From positions 2,554,001-2,618,000 of the forward strand of contig NZ_AP028031.1 in the NCBI RefSeq assembly GCF_030296915.1: 64,000 bases of DNA, given 5' to 3'. Below the pieces are notes generated by a model. That model was given only the letters and a program-made list of their open reading frames with translations. It was not told the DNA's origin and searched no databases. The translations under genes were made by a program, and so were the position numbers. This document shows positions 45,323-52,233 of the stretch, one piece after another; position 1 is the stretch's first letter; each line of letters starts with the position of its first letter. This DNA is from Anaerostipes hadrus ATCC 29173 = JCM 17467. Lineage in GTDB: Bacteria; Bacillota; Clostridia; Lachnospirales; Lachnospiraceae.

Positions 45323-46216
45323 ATGAGTAAAAATAAAAAATCGCTGCAAGATTTAACTTTACTTGACCGCTTTTTATTTGCTGAAGTTATGGAAGATCCT
45401 AAGACATTTGAGAATATATTATCTATTATTCTTGGAGAAGATATCTCCATCAAAGGCCGTCCACAATCTGAACACGAAAGTCGGACTTCGCCTCTAAAAC
45501 GACAGGTGCGACTTGACGTATGGGCAGAGGATGAAACCGATGCTGTTTATAATGTAGAAGCTCAAAAAGAAAATACAAAAAATCTTCCTCATAGAAGTCG
45601 TTTTTATCAAGCTCTGATTGACTCCAAATTATTAGATCCTGGAGAAGTAGATTTTTCGAATATGAAAGACTGTTATTCTATTATCATTGCACCTTTCGAT
45701 CTGTTTGGAAGAGGATTATATCAATATACTTTTCAAATGACTTGTGCTGAAACTGGTCAGCCATTAGAAGATGGTGCTACGCGAATTTTTCTAAATACGC
45801 ATGGTAAAAATTCAGAAGATATTAGTCCTGAATTAAAGGAGCTTCTTTACTATATGGAACATACTACTGAAGAAATATCTTGCTCTACTTCACGCCTTCA
45901 GGAAATTAAGAATCACGTCAATATTGTGAAATCCAGCGAAGAGATTGGAGTGAAATATATGCAGGAATGGGAAGAAAAGATTCTTGAGAAGCGAAAAGCA
46001 CGTGCTGAAGGGCGTGCTGAAGGAGAAACCTTCCGATTAATTCAACTAATAAAAAAGAAAATCCAGAAATCAAAATCTTTCATTCAAATTGCTGACGAAC
46101 TGGAAGAAGAACCTGACAACATTCAATCACTTTACGAATGCATTTCGCAGAATATTAATCTAACAACTGAAGAAATCTACAAAATCTACATCTCACCTGA
46201 TAAATCTGAAGATTAA
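45323..46216 (+). CDS. Rpn-family recombination-promoting nuclease / PD-(D/E)XK transposase-like protein
   Basis: The 297-aa protein has an N-terminal PD-(D/E)XK nuclease domain (about 1-150): FAEVMEDPKTFENILSIILG, then RLDVWAEDETDAVYNVEAQK, which holds the catalytic Asp and Glu-x-Gln. A long helical C-terminal part contains the typical KARAEGRAEGETFRLIQLIK segment. Family members stimulate RecA-independent recombination in E. coli and are often dispersed in genomes. AAAGGAG precedes the ATG. It is isolated between oppositely oriented genes, as often seen for this mobile-like family. Confidence 0.85.
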   Translation: MSKNKKSLQDLTLLDRFLFAEVMEDPKTFENILSIILGEDISIKGRPQSEHESRTSPLKRQVRLDVWAEDETDAVYNVEAQKENTKNLPHRSRFYQALIDSKLLDPGEVDFSNMKDCYSIIIAPFDLFGRGLYQYTFQMTCAETGQPLEDGATRIFLNTHGKNSEDISPELKELLYYMEHTTEEISCSTSRLQEIKNHVNIVKSSEEIGVKYMQEWEEKILEKRKARAEGRAEGETFRLIQLIKKKIQKSKSFIQIADELEEEPDNIQSLYECISQNINLTTEEIYKIYISPDKSED

Positions 46217-46218
46217 TA

Positions 46219-46250
46219 AAGAACTCCACAGCATACGCTGTGGAGTTCTT
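46219..46250. terminator. Bidirectional intrinsic terminator
   Basis: Perfect 14-bp arms AAGAACTCCACAGC / GCTGTGGAGTTCTT with a 4-base loop, between the convergent Rpn and fba genes. Confidence 0.9.
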
Positions 46251-46289
46251 ACATTATCAATATTCAATTTCATCAAGAAATGATAAATC

Positions 46290-47159
46290 TTATTCGTCAG
46301 CTTTTCCTTCAGATCCGAATAATTTGATCTTTGTGATTACCATATCTTTGATAGCTTCAGCACCTGGTGCTAATAATTTACGAGGGTCGAAACCTTTTCC
46401 TTCAAGGTCTTTTCCTGCTTCGATATATTTACGTGTAGCGTCAGCAAATGCAAGCTGGCATTCTGTATTAACATTGATCTTAGCTACTCCAAGAGAGATT
46501 GCTTTTTTAATCATGTCATCAGGAATTCCTGTACCACCGTGTAATACTAATGGCATATCTCCTGTTAACTGCTGGATTGCATCTAATGTATCGAAGCTTA
46601 ATCCTTCCCAGTTTTCTGGGTATTTTCCATGGATGTTTCCGATTCCTGCTGCAAGCATTGTTACTCCAAGATCTGCAACTGCTTTACATTCTTCTGGATC
46701 TGCACATTCACCTTTACCGATAACTCCGTCTTCTTCTCCACCGATAGATCCAACTTCAGCTTCGATAGACATTCCTTTTCCTGTTGCAACTTTTACAAGT
46801 TCTTTTGTTTTTTCAACATTTTCTTCGATTGGATAGTGAGATCCATCAAACATGATAGAAGAGAATCCAGCTTCGATACATTTGTAGCATCCTTCGTAAG
46901 AACCATGGTCTAAGTGAAGAGCTACTGGTACAGAAATGTTTAATTCTTCTAACATTCCGTTAACCATTCCTACAACAGTTTTATATCCTGTCATATATTT
47001 TCCTGCTCCTTCAGAAACACCAAGGATCACTGGAGATCTTGTTTCTTCTGCTGCTAATAAAATGGATTTTGTCCACTCTAAGTTGTTGATGTTGAACTGT
47101 CCAACTGCGTAATGTCCGGCTTTTGCCTTGTTTAACATTTCTTTTGCTGATACTAACAT
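46290..47159 (-). CDS. fba: Fructose-bisphosphate aldolase, class II
   Basis: Zinc-dependent glycolytic aldolase of 289 aa. Metal and substrate segments: ALHLDHGSYEGCYKCIEAGF near 80, SIMFDGSHYPIEENV near 102, IEAEVGSIGGEEDGV near 131, the zinc His in GIGNIHGKYP near 175 and VLHGGTGIPDDMIKKAISLG near 205. TGGAGGACAAAC precedes the ATG. The short length is typical of the Gram-positive FbaA class. Confidence 0.96.
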   Translation of the reverse strand: MLVSAKEMLNKAKAGHYAVGQFNINNLEWTKSILLAAEETRSPVILGVSEGAGKYMTGYKTVVGMVNGMLEELNISVPVALHLDHGSYEGCYKCIEAGFSSIMFDGSHYPIEENVEKTKELVKVATGKGMSIEAEVGSIGGEEDGVIGKGECADPEECKAVADLGVTMLAAGIGNIHGKYPENWEGLSFDTLDAIQQLTGDMPLVLHGGTGIPDDMIKKAISLGVAKINVNTECQLAFADATRKYIEAGKDLEGKGFDPRKLLAPGAEAIKDMVITKIKLFGSEGKADE

Positions 47160-47281
47160 AGTTTGTCCTCCATATAATTCGTTAACTTTTTCACATCTAG
47201 TTTATTATACTCTATTTACACGTGGGTTGCAAGCTTTCACTTGTTACTAATATCTTCTGTTTTCCTGCAAAAATTTGGTCA

Positions 47282-48037
47282 TTATTTTACTTGCAGATAA
47301 TCGTTATCCTGTTCCACTTGTAACAGCAGATTCAAATGTTTCCGGCAGGAATTTTTTAAAACTCTTTTTACATTTTTACTGTCACTGTTTTGATACCATG
47401 CCACAGCTTCTTCTCTTGTGAGACCTCCTTTTTCCTTTCTTGAGATCAGACGTTCTTTCAACATCTCTTCCTCGGCCAGGATCAAGATTTTATAGTCTGC
47501 GTATTGCTGCATGGATTTCCATGGTTCTTGTTTTAATAGTAACCAGTTCCCTTCGATCAAAATGATATCTTTGGTAACTTTAATCTGATCTTCCACAACG
47601 TCGTGAAGATTTCTATCATAAATCAGCCATAAAATATCTTCTATTTTTATCTTTTCAAGTTTCTGTCTTAATTTTTCTGTGTCATATGTTTCCGGACATC
47701 CTTTTACCTGCTTCATTGGAACTTTTTCTCCAAGCACGATCGCATCATGAGAATTAATGTAATCAGAGTGATAATGAAATCCATCTAATCCTAATGCTTG
47801 AATGTCTGTAAACTCTTGATCTTGTTTTGATAAATATTCCAAAAACTCACATAATGTTGTCTTTCCAACGGCCGGCGGTGCTGCCATAAATACAATGATC
47901 CGTTCCTTTTTTTCCTTTTGTAACTGCTGTAATTGTTTTAATAAAGGAAGAAAAACTTTCTGGATCGTGTCTTCGTTATAGACCGCTGTCATTTCAAATC
48001 CATTGACTTTAAATAAATATTCTTTCCATTCTTTCAT
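47282..48037 (-). CDS. P-loop nucleoside/sugar kinase-like protein
   Basis: The 251-aa protein has a P-loop FMAAPPAVGKTTLCEFLEYL near residue 50, LGLDGFHYHSDYINSHDAIV near 82 and IILIEGNWLLLKQEPWKSM near 158, matching the uridine-kinase/pantothenate-kinase fold used by FrcK/YggC-like kinases. The Walker A reads APPAVGKT with Pro-Ala where most have Gly-x-Gly. Substrate unknown. It lies 123 bp upstream of fba on the same strand. Confidence 0.75.
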   Translation of the reverse strand: MKEWKEYLFKVNGFEMTAVYNEDTIQKVFLPLLKQLQQLQKEKKERIIVFMAAPPAVGKTTLCEFLEYLSKQDQEFTDIQALGLDGFHYHSDYINSHDAIVLGEKVPMKQVKGCPETYDTEKLRQKLEKIKIEDILWLIYDRNLHDVVEDQIKVTKDIILIEGNWLLLKQEPWKSMQQYADYKILILAEEEMLKERLISRKEKGGLTREEAVAWYQNSDSKNVKRVLKNSCRKHLNLLLQVEQDNDYLQVK

Positions 48038-48119
48038 ATGACACCTCTTTCTTTATGTTTATTATACGATGTATTCTTATACAAGTACAAGCAATAGACC
48101 TTTTACTTTGGCAGCATTA

Positions 48120-48161
48120 AAAAGTGCCATCTTTTTCTGTTACAAAAAAGATGGCACTTTT
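48120..48161. terminator. Intrinsic terminator of the GNAT-DUF4190-DUF2752 operon
   Basis: AAAAGTGCCATCTTTT / AAAAGATGGCACTTTT perfect 16-bp arms with a 10-base loop. Confidence 0.9.
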
Positions 48162-48177
48162 GATCTGTGACAAATAT

Positions 48178-48561
48178 TTAATTAAATTTTGTGTAATGAA
48201 TGAGGTCTCCCAAATAATCATATCCAAACTGGTACACCAGTATATTTCTGATCACCGCATATCCAAAGAAAATACACACTCCCAAAATCAACATCCACAA
48301 TCTCGGCTTCATGCTCTTCATCTCTTTGGCTGTCAGTTTCTTTACCATCCATCCTGCAATACACCATAGAAACATAACCCCGGTATATACAACGGTTGGA
48401 TTACATAAAAATGCTCTCTCAATATCCAAATGCAGCAGTGCGGTCACACTTCTTGTCCCGCCGCATGCCGGACAATAGAAATGTGTTACTTCCTTAAAGA
48501 AGCATGGCATACTTCTTATGATCTTATATAGAGTCATCATTTTCATCGATATATGTATCAT
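48178..48561 (-). CDS. DUF2752 membrane protein
   Basis: Up to 127 aa, with three membrane segments and the family signature FYCPACGGTRSVTALLHLD near residue 28. The start may be internal (MKMMTLYK); the frame overlaps the DUF4190 gene by up to 37 bp and no clear ribosome site is visible, so translation is probably coupled. Function unknown. Last gene of a three-gene operon. Confidence 0.8.
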   Translation of the reverse strand: MIHISMKMMTLYKIIRSMPCFFKEVTHFYCPACGGTRSVTALLHLDIERAFLCNPTVVYTGVMFLWCIAGWMVKKLTAKEMKSMKPRLWMLILGVCIFFGYAVIRNILVYQFGYDYLGDLIHYTKFN

Positions 48562-48988
48562 AATGTGTATTAAACTCTTTCATTTCATTCTGAAAATCCG
48601 AACTAAGCAAAATATTCACAACAAAAACTATGATCAAGATCACAGAACCAATGATGCCTATAATCCCACAGATCAATCCTGCTTTCGCCTTATTTCCTCT
48701 TGTTCCTCTGACTTTTGGTGTCACCGCAAAACAAATGACCGCTGCAATCCCAGTGATAATTGCGATTGGCGTACAGCAACAACTGACCATGCATACAACT
48801 GCTATGATTCCGAGGATCATTGTTGCGATCACAATTCCACTTGTCTGCTCCTGCTGTGGTTGTTCTATGTGATCATCTTCGTAACGATATCGTCTGTATG
48901 AATCATCATCTTGTGTATGATATTCTTGTGTTGAATCTTCATCTTTGATCTCGTATCCAGTATACGGATCGTATCTCTTATCTTCCAT
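48524..48988 (-). CDS. DUF4190-type membrane protein
   Basis: The 154-aa protein has an acidic, Tyr/Asp/Gln-rich N-terminus (MEDKRYDPYTGYEIKDED), then two hydrophobic hairpins at about 48-85 and 98-130 (TSGIVIATMILGIIAVVCMV and AKAGLICGIIGIIGSVILII), the paired-membrane-segment form of DUF4190. The role is unknown. It lies 11 bp after the GNAT gene and overlaps the DUF2752 gene. Confidence 0.78.
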   Translation of the reverse strand: MEDKRYDPYTGYEIKDEDSTQEYHTQDDDSYRRYRYEDDHIEQPQQEQTSGIVIATMILGIIAVVCMVSCCCTPIAIITGIAAVICFAVTPKVRGTRGNKAKAGLICGIIGIIGSVILIIVFVVNILLSSDFQNEMKEFNTHYDTYIDENDDSI

Positions 48989-48999
48989 ATTTTTTTCCT

Positions 49000-49425
49000 C
49001 TACTTTCTAATGTAGCGAATCATTCCAGGCCCTAATTTATCCGTTGGACGAGAAATAAATTCATGTTTGTGATAAAATGGTTCTCTTCCGATCGCACACA
49101 TCAGATCCAGCATGATCTCGGTTCCTTCTTCACAAAGATTCTCTACATACTCGATCAGATCTTCTATGATTGCACTTCCGATTCCATAATGCTGATAATC
49201 TGGATGAATCATTAAATCCTGAATGTAACAAATGACCGCCCCGTCACCTACAAGTCGTCCCATTCCAACGATCTTGGCATCAATGTATGCGCAGACGATA
49301 TACAAACTGTTGTCTAAGGCTTTCCTCGCCTGTGTTCTTGATAATGGTTTAAAGTTGACCGCTTTTCTTAATTCCAGATACGTATCAACTCCTACATTAT
49401 TTGATACTAGTGTTACTAATTTCAT
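49000..49425 (-). CDS. GNAT family N-acetyltransferase
   Basis: A 141-aa GNAT-fold protein; the acetyl-CoA-binding segment is IQDLMIHPDYQHYGIGSAII near 68-87, and the N-terminal half contains LSRTQARKALDNSLYIVCAY. The substrate is unknown. GACAAGGAAAG precedes the ATG. First gene of the operon with DUF4190 and DUF2752. Confidence 0.88.
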   Translation of the reverse strand: MKLVTLVSNNVGVDTYLELRKAVNFKPLSRTQARKALDNSLYIVCAYIDAKIVGMGRLVGDGAVICYIQDLMIHPDYQHYGIGSAIIEDLIEYVENLCEEGTEIMLDLMCAIGREPFYHKHEFISRPTDKLGPGMIRYIRK

Positions 49426-49573
49426 TCTTTCCTTGTCTTCTTTCTTCTATATAATATGTTTCTCTTCCTAATGTCAAAATTATTTCTCTGATTGGCTATC
49501 ATCTTATCACGAATTTTATCACATTACAAGAAATGAATCTTTCTTATTATATTTTATAATTTTATACACAATA

Positions 49574-49615
49574 AAACAGGTGATTTTTATTTTTTTCCAC
49601 AAAAATCACCTGTTT
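49574..49615. terminator. Intrinsic terminator of amt-glnK
   Basis: AAACAGGTGATTTTT / AAAAATCACCTGTTT perfect 15-bp arms with a 12-base loop, after the PII gene stop on the minus strand. Confidence 0.9.
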
Positions 49616-49644
49616 CTTCTATATAATAGTAGATATTTTAAGAA

Positions 49645-49995
49645 CTAATCCTGTAATGCATCTACATCACGTTCTCCGGTACGGATCTTAACTACATTCC
49701 TTACTTCGTAACTGAAGATCTTCCCGTCACCAACTTCTCCTGTAAATGCAGATTTCTGAATAGCATCGATCGTTTTTCTTTCCCATTCTTCAGAAGATAC
49801 GACGATCTCAAATTTAATCTTTGGACGCATCATCATATCAACTTTTGTTCCACGGATAACTTCTGTAAAACCTTTCTGTGCTCCGCATCCCATAACCTGT
49901 GATACTGTGATTCCATTAACTCCGATTTTATTTAAAGCTTCTTTGACATCTTCGAATTTCTCTTCTCGAACAATTGCATTAATTTTGATCAACAT
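49645..49995 (-). CDS. glnK: P-II family nitrogen regulator
   Basis: A 116-aa PII protein that binds ATP/ADP and 2-oxoglutarate and plugs the adjacent ammonium channel. Features: VSQVMGCGAQKGFTEVIRGT at 31-50 (T-loop base), KIKFEIVV near 59, FTGEVGDGKIFSYEVRNVVK near 84-103 (B-loop) and RTGERD. The T-loop lacks the Tyr51 that is uridylylated in enterobacteria (RGTKVDMMM), so control is probably by ligands alone. It lies 15 bp after the amt gene. Confidence 0.93.
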   Translation of the reverse strand: MLIKINAIVREEKFEDVKEALNKIGVNGITVSQVMGCGAQKGFTEVIRGTKVDMMMRPKIKFEIVVSSEEWERKTIDAIQKSAFTGEVGDGKIFSYEVRNVVKIRTGERDVDALQD

Positions 49996-50010
49996 ATATT
50001 TTCACCTCTT

Positions 50011-51249
50011 TTAATCTAAACCATTAAAACTTGGGTAAGCATTCTCTCCGTGTTCTGATACATCCAATCCGACTTTCTCAGCTCTTTCTTCAACTCTTAA
50101 TGGAGTAAAGATACGGACAATCGCGATACAGATCAGGCTTCCGACTACTGCAACTGCGATAGATACAAGAATCCCTATGATCTGTGCTACAAACAATCTT
50201 GTTTCTCCAAACACTAATCCATTCCATTTTGCGACTCCATTGATGGATGTCATTCCAAATAATCCTGTTGCAATACCACCCCAGATACCACCGATTCCGT
50301 GACATCCAAATGCATCCAATGCATCATCAATCTTTAATTTTCCTTTGATCAGTTTTACACCGAAATAGCAGATTGGGCTTACTAATAATCCACAGATCAC
50401 TGCTGCCCACATTGGAACAAATCCGGCTCCCGGTGTGATTGCTACCAGTCCGATAACTAATCCTGTGGAAGCTCCGACTAAAGTTGTTTTTCCTTCTGAA
50501 AATACTTCGATCAACATCCATGAAACAAGAGCTGCGGCTGCTGAAACAGATGTTGTCATAAATGCATGTGCTGCAAGTCCATTTGCTGCAAGAGCACTTC
50601 CTGCATTAAATCCATACCATCCAAACCATAACAGTGCAGCTCCTAAAAATACAAATGGTGTATTATGTACGTGGTAGACTCCCTGGTCATATCCACGACG
50701 TTTTCCAAGTGTTAAAGCTAATACCAGACCGCTGACCCCTGATGTGATATGAACGACATTTCCTCCTGCGAAATCGACAGACCCGATCTCTGCTAAGAAT
50801 CCTCCTTCTCCCCATACCATATGTGCCATTGGGTAGTACACGATCAATGACCATAAGATAATAAAAAGAACTAATGCTTTAAATTTCATTCTTCCTGCAA
50901 CAGATCCTGTGATCAGTGCTGGTGTGATCATTGCAAACATCATCTGAAATGCTGCAAATGCAAGGTTTGGAATCGTATCTGCGTATGGTCCTGGTTTCAT
51001 TCCAACTCCGTTAAAACCAAACCATTTTGCTCCTCCAATGATCCCTGCATGGTTTCCACCGAAAGATAGTGCATATCCAACAAGTACCCACATGATCACG
51101 GAAACTCCCATGATAAATACACACTGCATCATCGTGTTCCCAACGTTTTTCCTTCGTACCATTCCTCCATAGAAAAATGCAAGACCTGGTGTCATAATAA
51201 ATACAAATGCTGCACATAGCAGAATAAATGCTGTATCTCCTGTGTTCAT
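50011..51249 (-). CDS. amt: Ammonium transporter
   Basis: A 412-aa channel with eleven membrane segments. The start MNTGDTAFILLCAAFVFIMT is used because GGAGG is eight bases upstream. The twin pore histidines lie in GGNVVHITSGVSGL near 166 and FGCHGIGGIWGG near 314. The short cytoplasmic tail (SEHGENAYPSFNGLD) is the usual Amt end. Co-transcribed with glnK. Its leader has a terminator between promoter and gene (51365-51408). Confidence 0.95.
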   Translation of the reverse strand: MNTGDTAFILLCAAFVFIMTPGLAFFYGGMVRRKNVGNTMMQCVFIMGVSVIMWVLVGYALSFGGNHAGIIGGAKWFGFNGVGMKPGPYADTIPNLAFAAFQMMFAMITPALITGSVAGRMKFKALVLFIILWSLIVYYPMAHMVWGEGGFLAEIGSVDFAGGNVVHITSGVSGLVLALTLGKRRGYDQGVYHVHNTPFVFLGAALLWFGWYGFNAGSALAANGLAAHAFMTTSVSAAAALVSWMLIEVFSEGKTTLVGASTGLVIGLVAITPGAGFVPMWAAVICGLLVSPICYFGVKLIKGKLKIDDALDAFGCHGIGGIWGGIATGLFGMTSINGVAKWNGLVFGETRLFVAQIIGILVSIAVAVVGSLICIAIVRIFTPLRVEERAEKVGLDVSEHGENAYPSFNGLD

Positions 51250-51364
51250 AGTATATTCCTCCATTCTCATTTTCAACTATGCTTCTATGCTCGTCAGAGT
51301 AGCTGGTTCTGACATTATTGAAAATCTCTCGAGAGAATGTTTTTATTAACTAATTCTAGCTAAT

Positions 51365-51408
51365 AAAAAAGGAGCCAAAGCACACTTTTCTTTATGCTTT
51401 GACTCCTT
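51365..51408 (-). promoter_or_regulatory. Leader attenuator of amt-glnK
   Basis: On the minus strand AAGGAGTCAAAGCA...TGCTTTGGCTCCTT followed by T6, starting about four bases after the predicted transcript start and 116 bp before the amt ATG. Two further hairpins follow in the leader: TCTCTCGAGAGA (51325-51336) and GTCAGA...TCTGAC (51293-51313). A terminator placed in the leader implies antitermination control. Confidence 0.65.
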
Positions 51409-51418
51409 CGTCACGTTT

Positions 51419-51447
51419 ATAGTAACAAAAGGTGTTTTAAAATGCAA
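51419..51447 (-). promoter_or_regulatory. Promoter of amt-glnK
   Basis: TTGCAT (complement of 51442-51447), 17-bp spacer, TACTAT (51419-51424). Confidence 0.65.
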
Positions 51448-51480
51448 GATTTATTTATGTATTTTTATCAAGACAATTCT

Positions 51481-51788
51481 GATTTGTGGATAGTGTTGCA
51501 TGTATGAGTCAAAAAGAAGATAAGAAAAAACATTTATAAGAATACAGGGTGACACTCCGCATTTTTGAAAGCGTTGTTTACAAATCGCTGATTCGCGCCT
51601 GTTCCTTTGATAACTCCCTGGCTGCGAGCCAAAATGCCCGCAGCTACGGTCAGACAATCAACCACAGGGCGCTGCGAATTTGTAAAAAACGCATTCAAAA
51701 AGTGCTCATGTTGTCACCCTGTATTCTTATAAATGTTTTTTCTTATCTTCTTTCTGACTCATACAACGGAACGCTATTCAAATCACTA
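51481..51788 (+). repeat. Intergenic palindrome, family C
   Basis: About 308 bp. The main arms are a 54-bp inverted repeat with a single mismatch (51501-51554 with 51712-51765; contains GAAGATAAGAAAAAACATTT). The outer arms begin GATTTG and end CAAATC. The core resembles family B: GTTTACAAATCGCTGATTCG at one side and GCTGCGAATTTGTAAAAAAC at the other. Non-coding. Confidence 0.85.
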
Positions 51789-51877
51789 CATAGTGTGTAT
51801 GTTAAACGGTATTGGTTAATAATTTTTGTATTCGTTAACAGAAGGTAAAAGAACTTTTACAGCACCGATTTGTAGGG
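51789..51877 (+). repeat. Repeat D, copy 2
   Basis: Matches 38312-38399 (TGTGTATGTTAAACGGTATT here, TGTGTATGTTAGACGGTATT there) through to ACCGATTTGT. It fills exactly the gap between palindromes C and A4. Confidence 0.7.
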
Positions 51878-51985
51878 TAGTTTGATGAACTGAAGTTATT
51901 GGTGGAATATTATAAAAATGGTTATATGTCTGCGACGCGCTCTCGCTCGACTCACTACGCAGCTGTACTAAGCTCCTGAATGATC
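51878..51985 (+). repeat. Half of a family A palindrome, copy A4
   Basis: The left half of the element, identical to A3 from TTATTGGTGGAATATTATAA to GCTCCTGAATGATC. The right half is missing: at GATC (51982-51985) the sequence switches to family B. It therefore cannot fold as a full A palindrome. Confidence 0.85.
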
Positions 51986-52210
51986 GGAAGCGCAGCATTA
52001 GAATTTTACCACGTTTTTTACGGATTCGCAGCCGGCTTGGTGCGTTGTTTGAGCCTCAAAGAGTTCTGTTTTCAATACTTTTGAAGGCGAGTTACGCAAG
52101 GAAAGCCGGCGGATCAGCGATCTGTAAAAAACGTGAGTAAAATTCTCTAGCTGCGCTTCCGATCGTTTATTTATTTTTTATCATATACTCGAAATCTACA
52201 GTTGACCAAC
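51982..52210 (+). repeat. Family B palindrome, copy B2, left end truncated
   Basis: Begins at GATCGGAAGCGCAGC and is near-identical to B1 through the core and the right arm to GTTGACCAAC, ending 24 bp before the Amt-PII gene end. A base in the arm changed together with its partner: GGAAGAGC/GCTCTTCC in B1 is GGAAGCGC/GCGCTTCC here. Confidence 0.85.
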
Positions 52211-52233
52211 TTACAAAAATTTAAATTTATTTC

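Noticed and set aside
51501..51765. Two overlapping open frames on opposite strands that encode the same peptide at their ends (SPCILINVFSYLL)
   Set aside because: They are both translations of the 54-bp palindrome arms, not genes.
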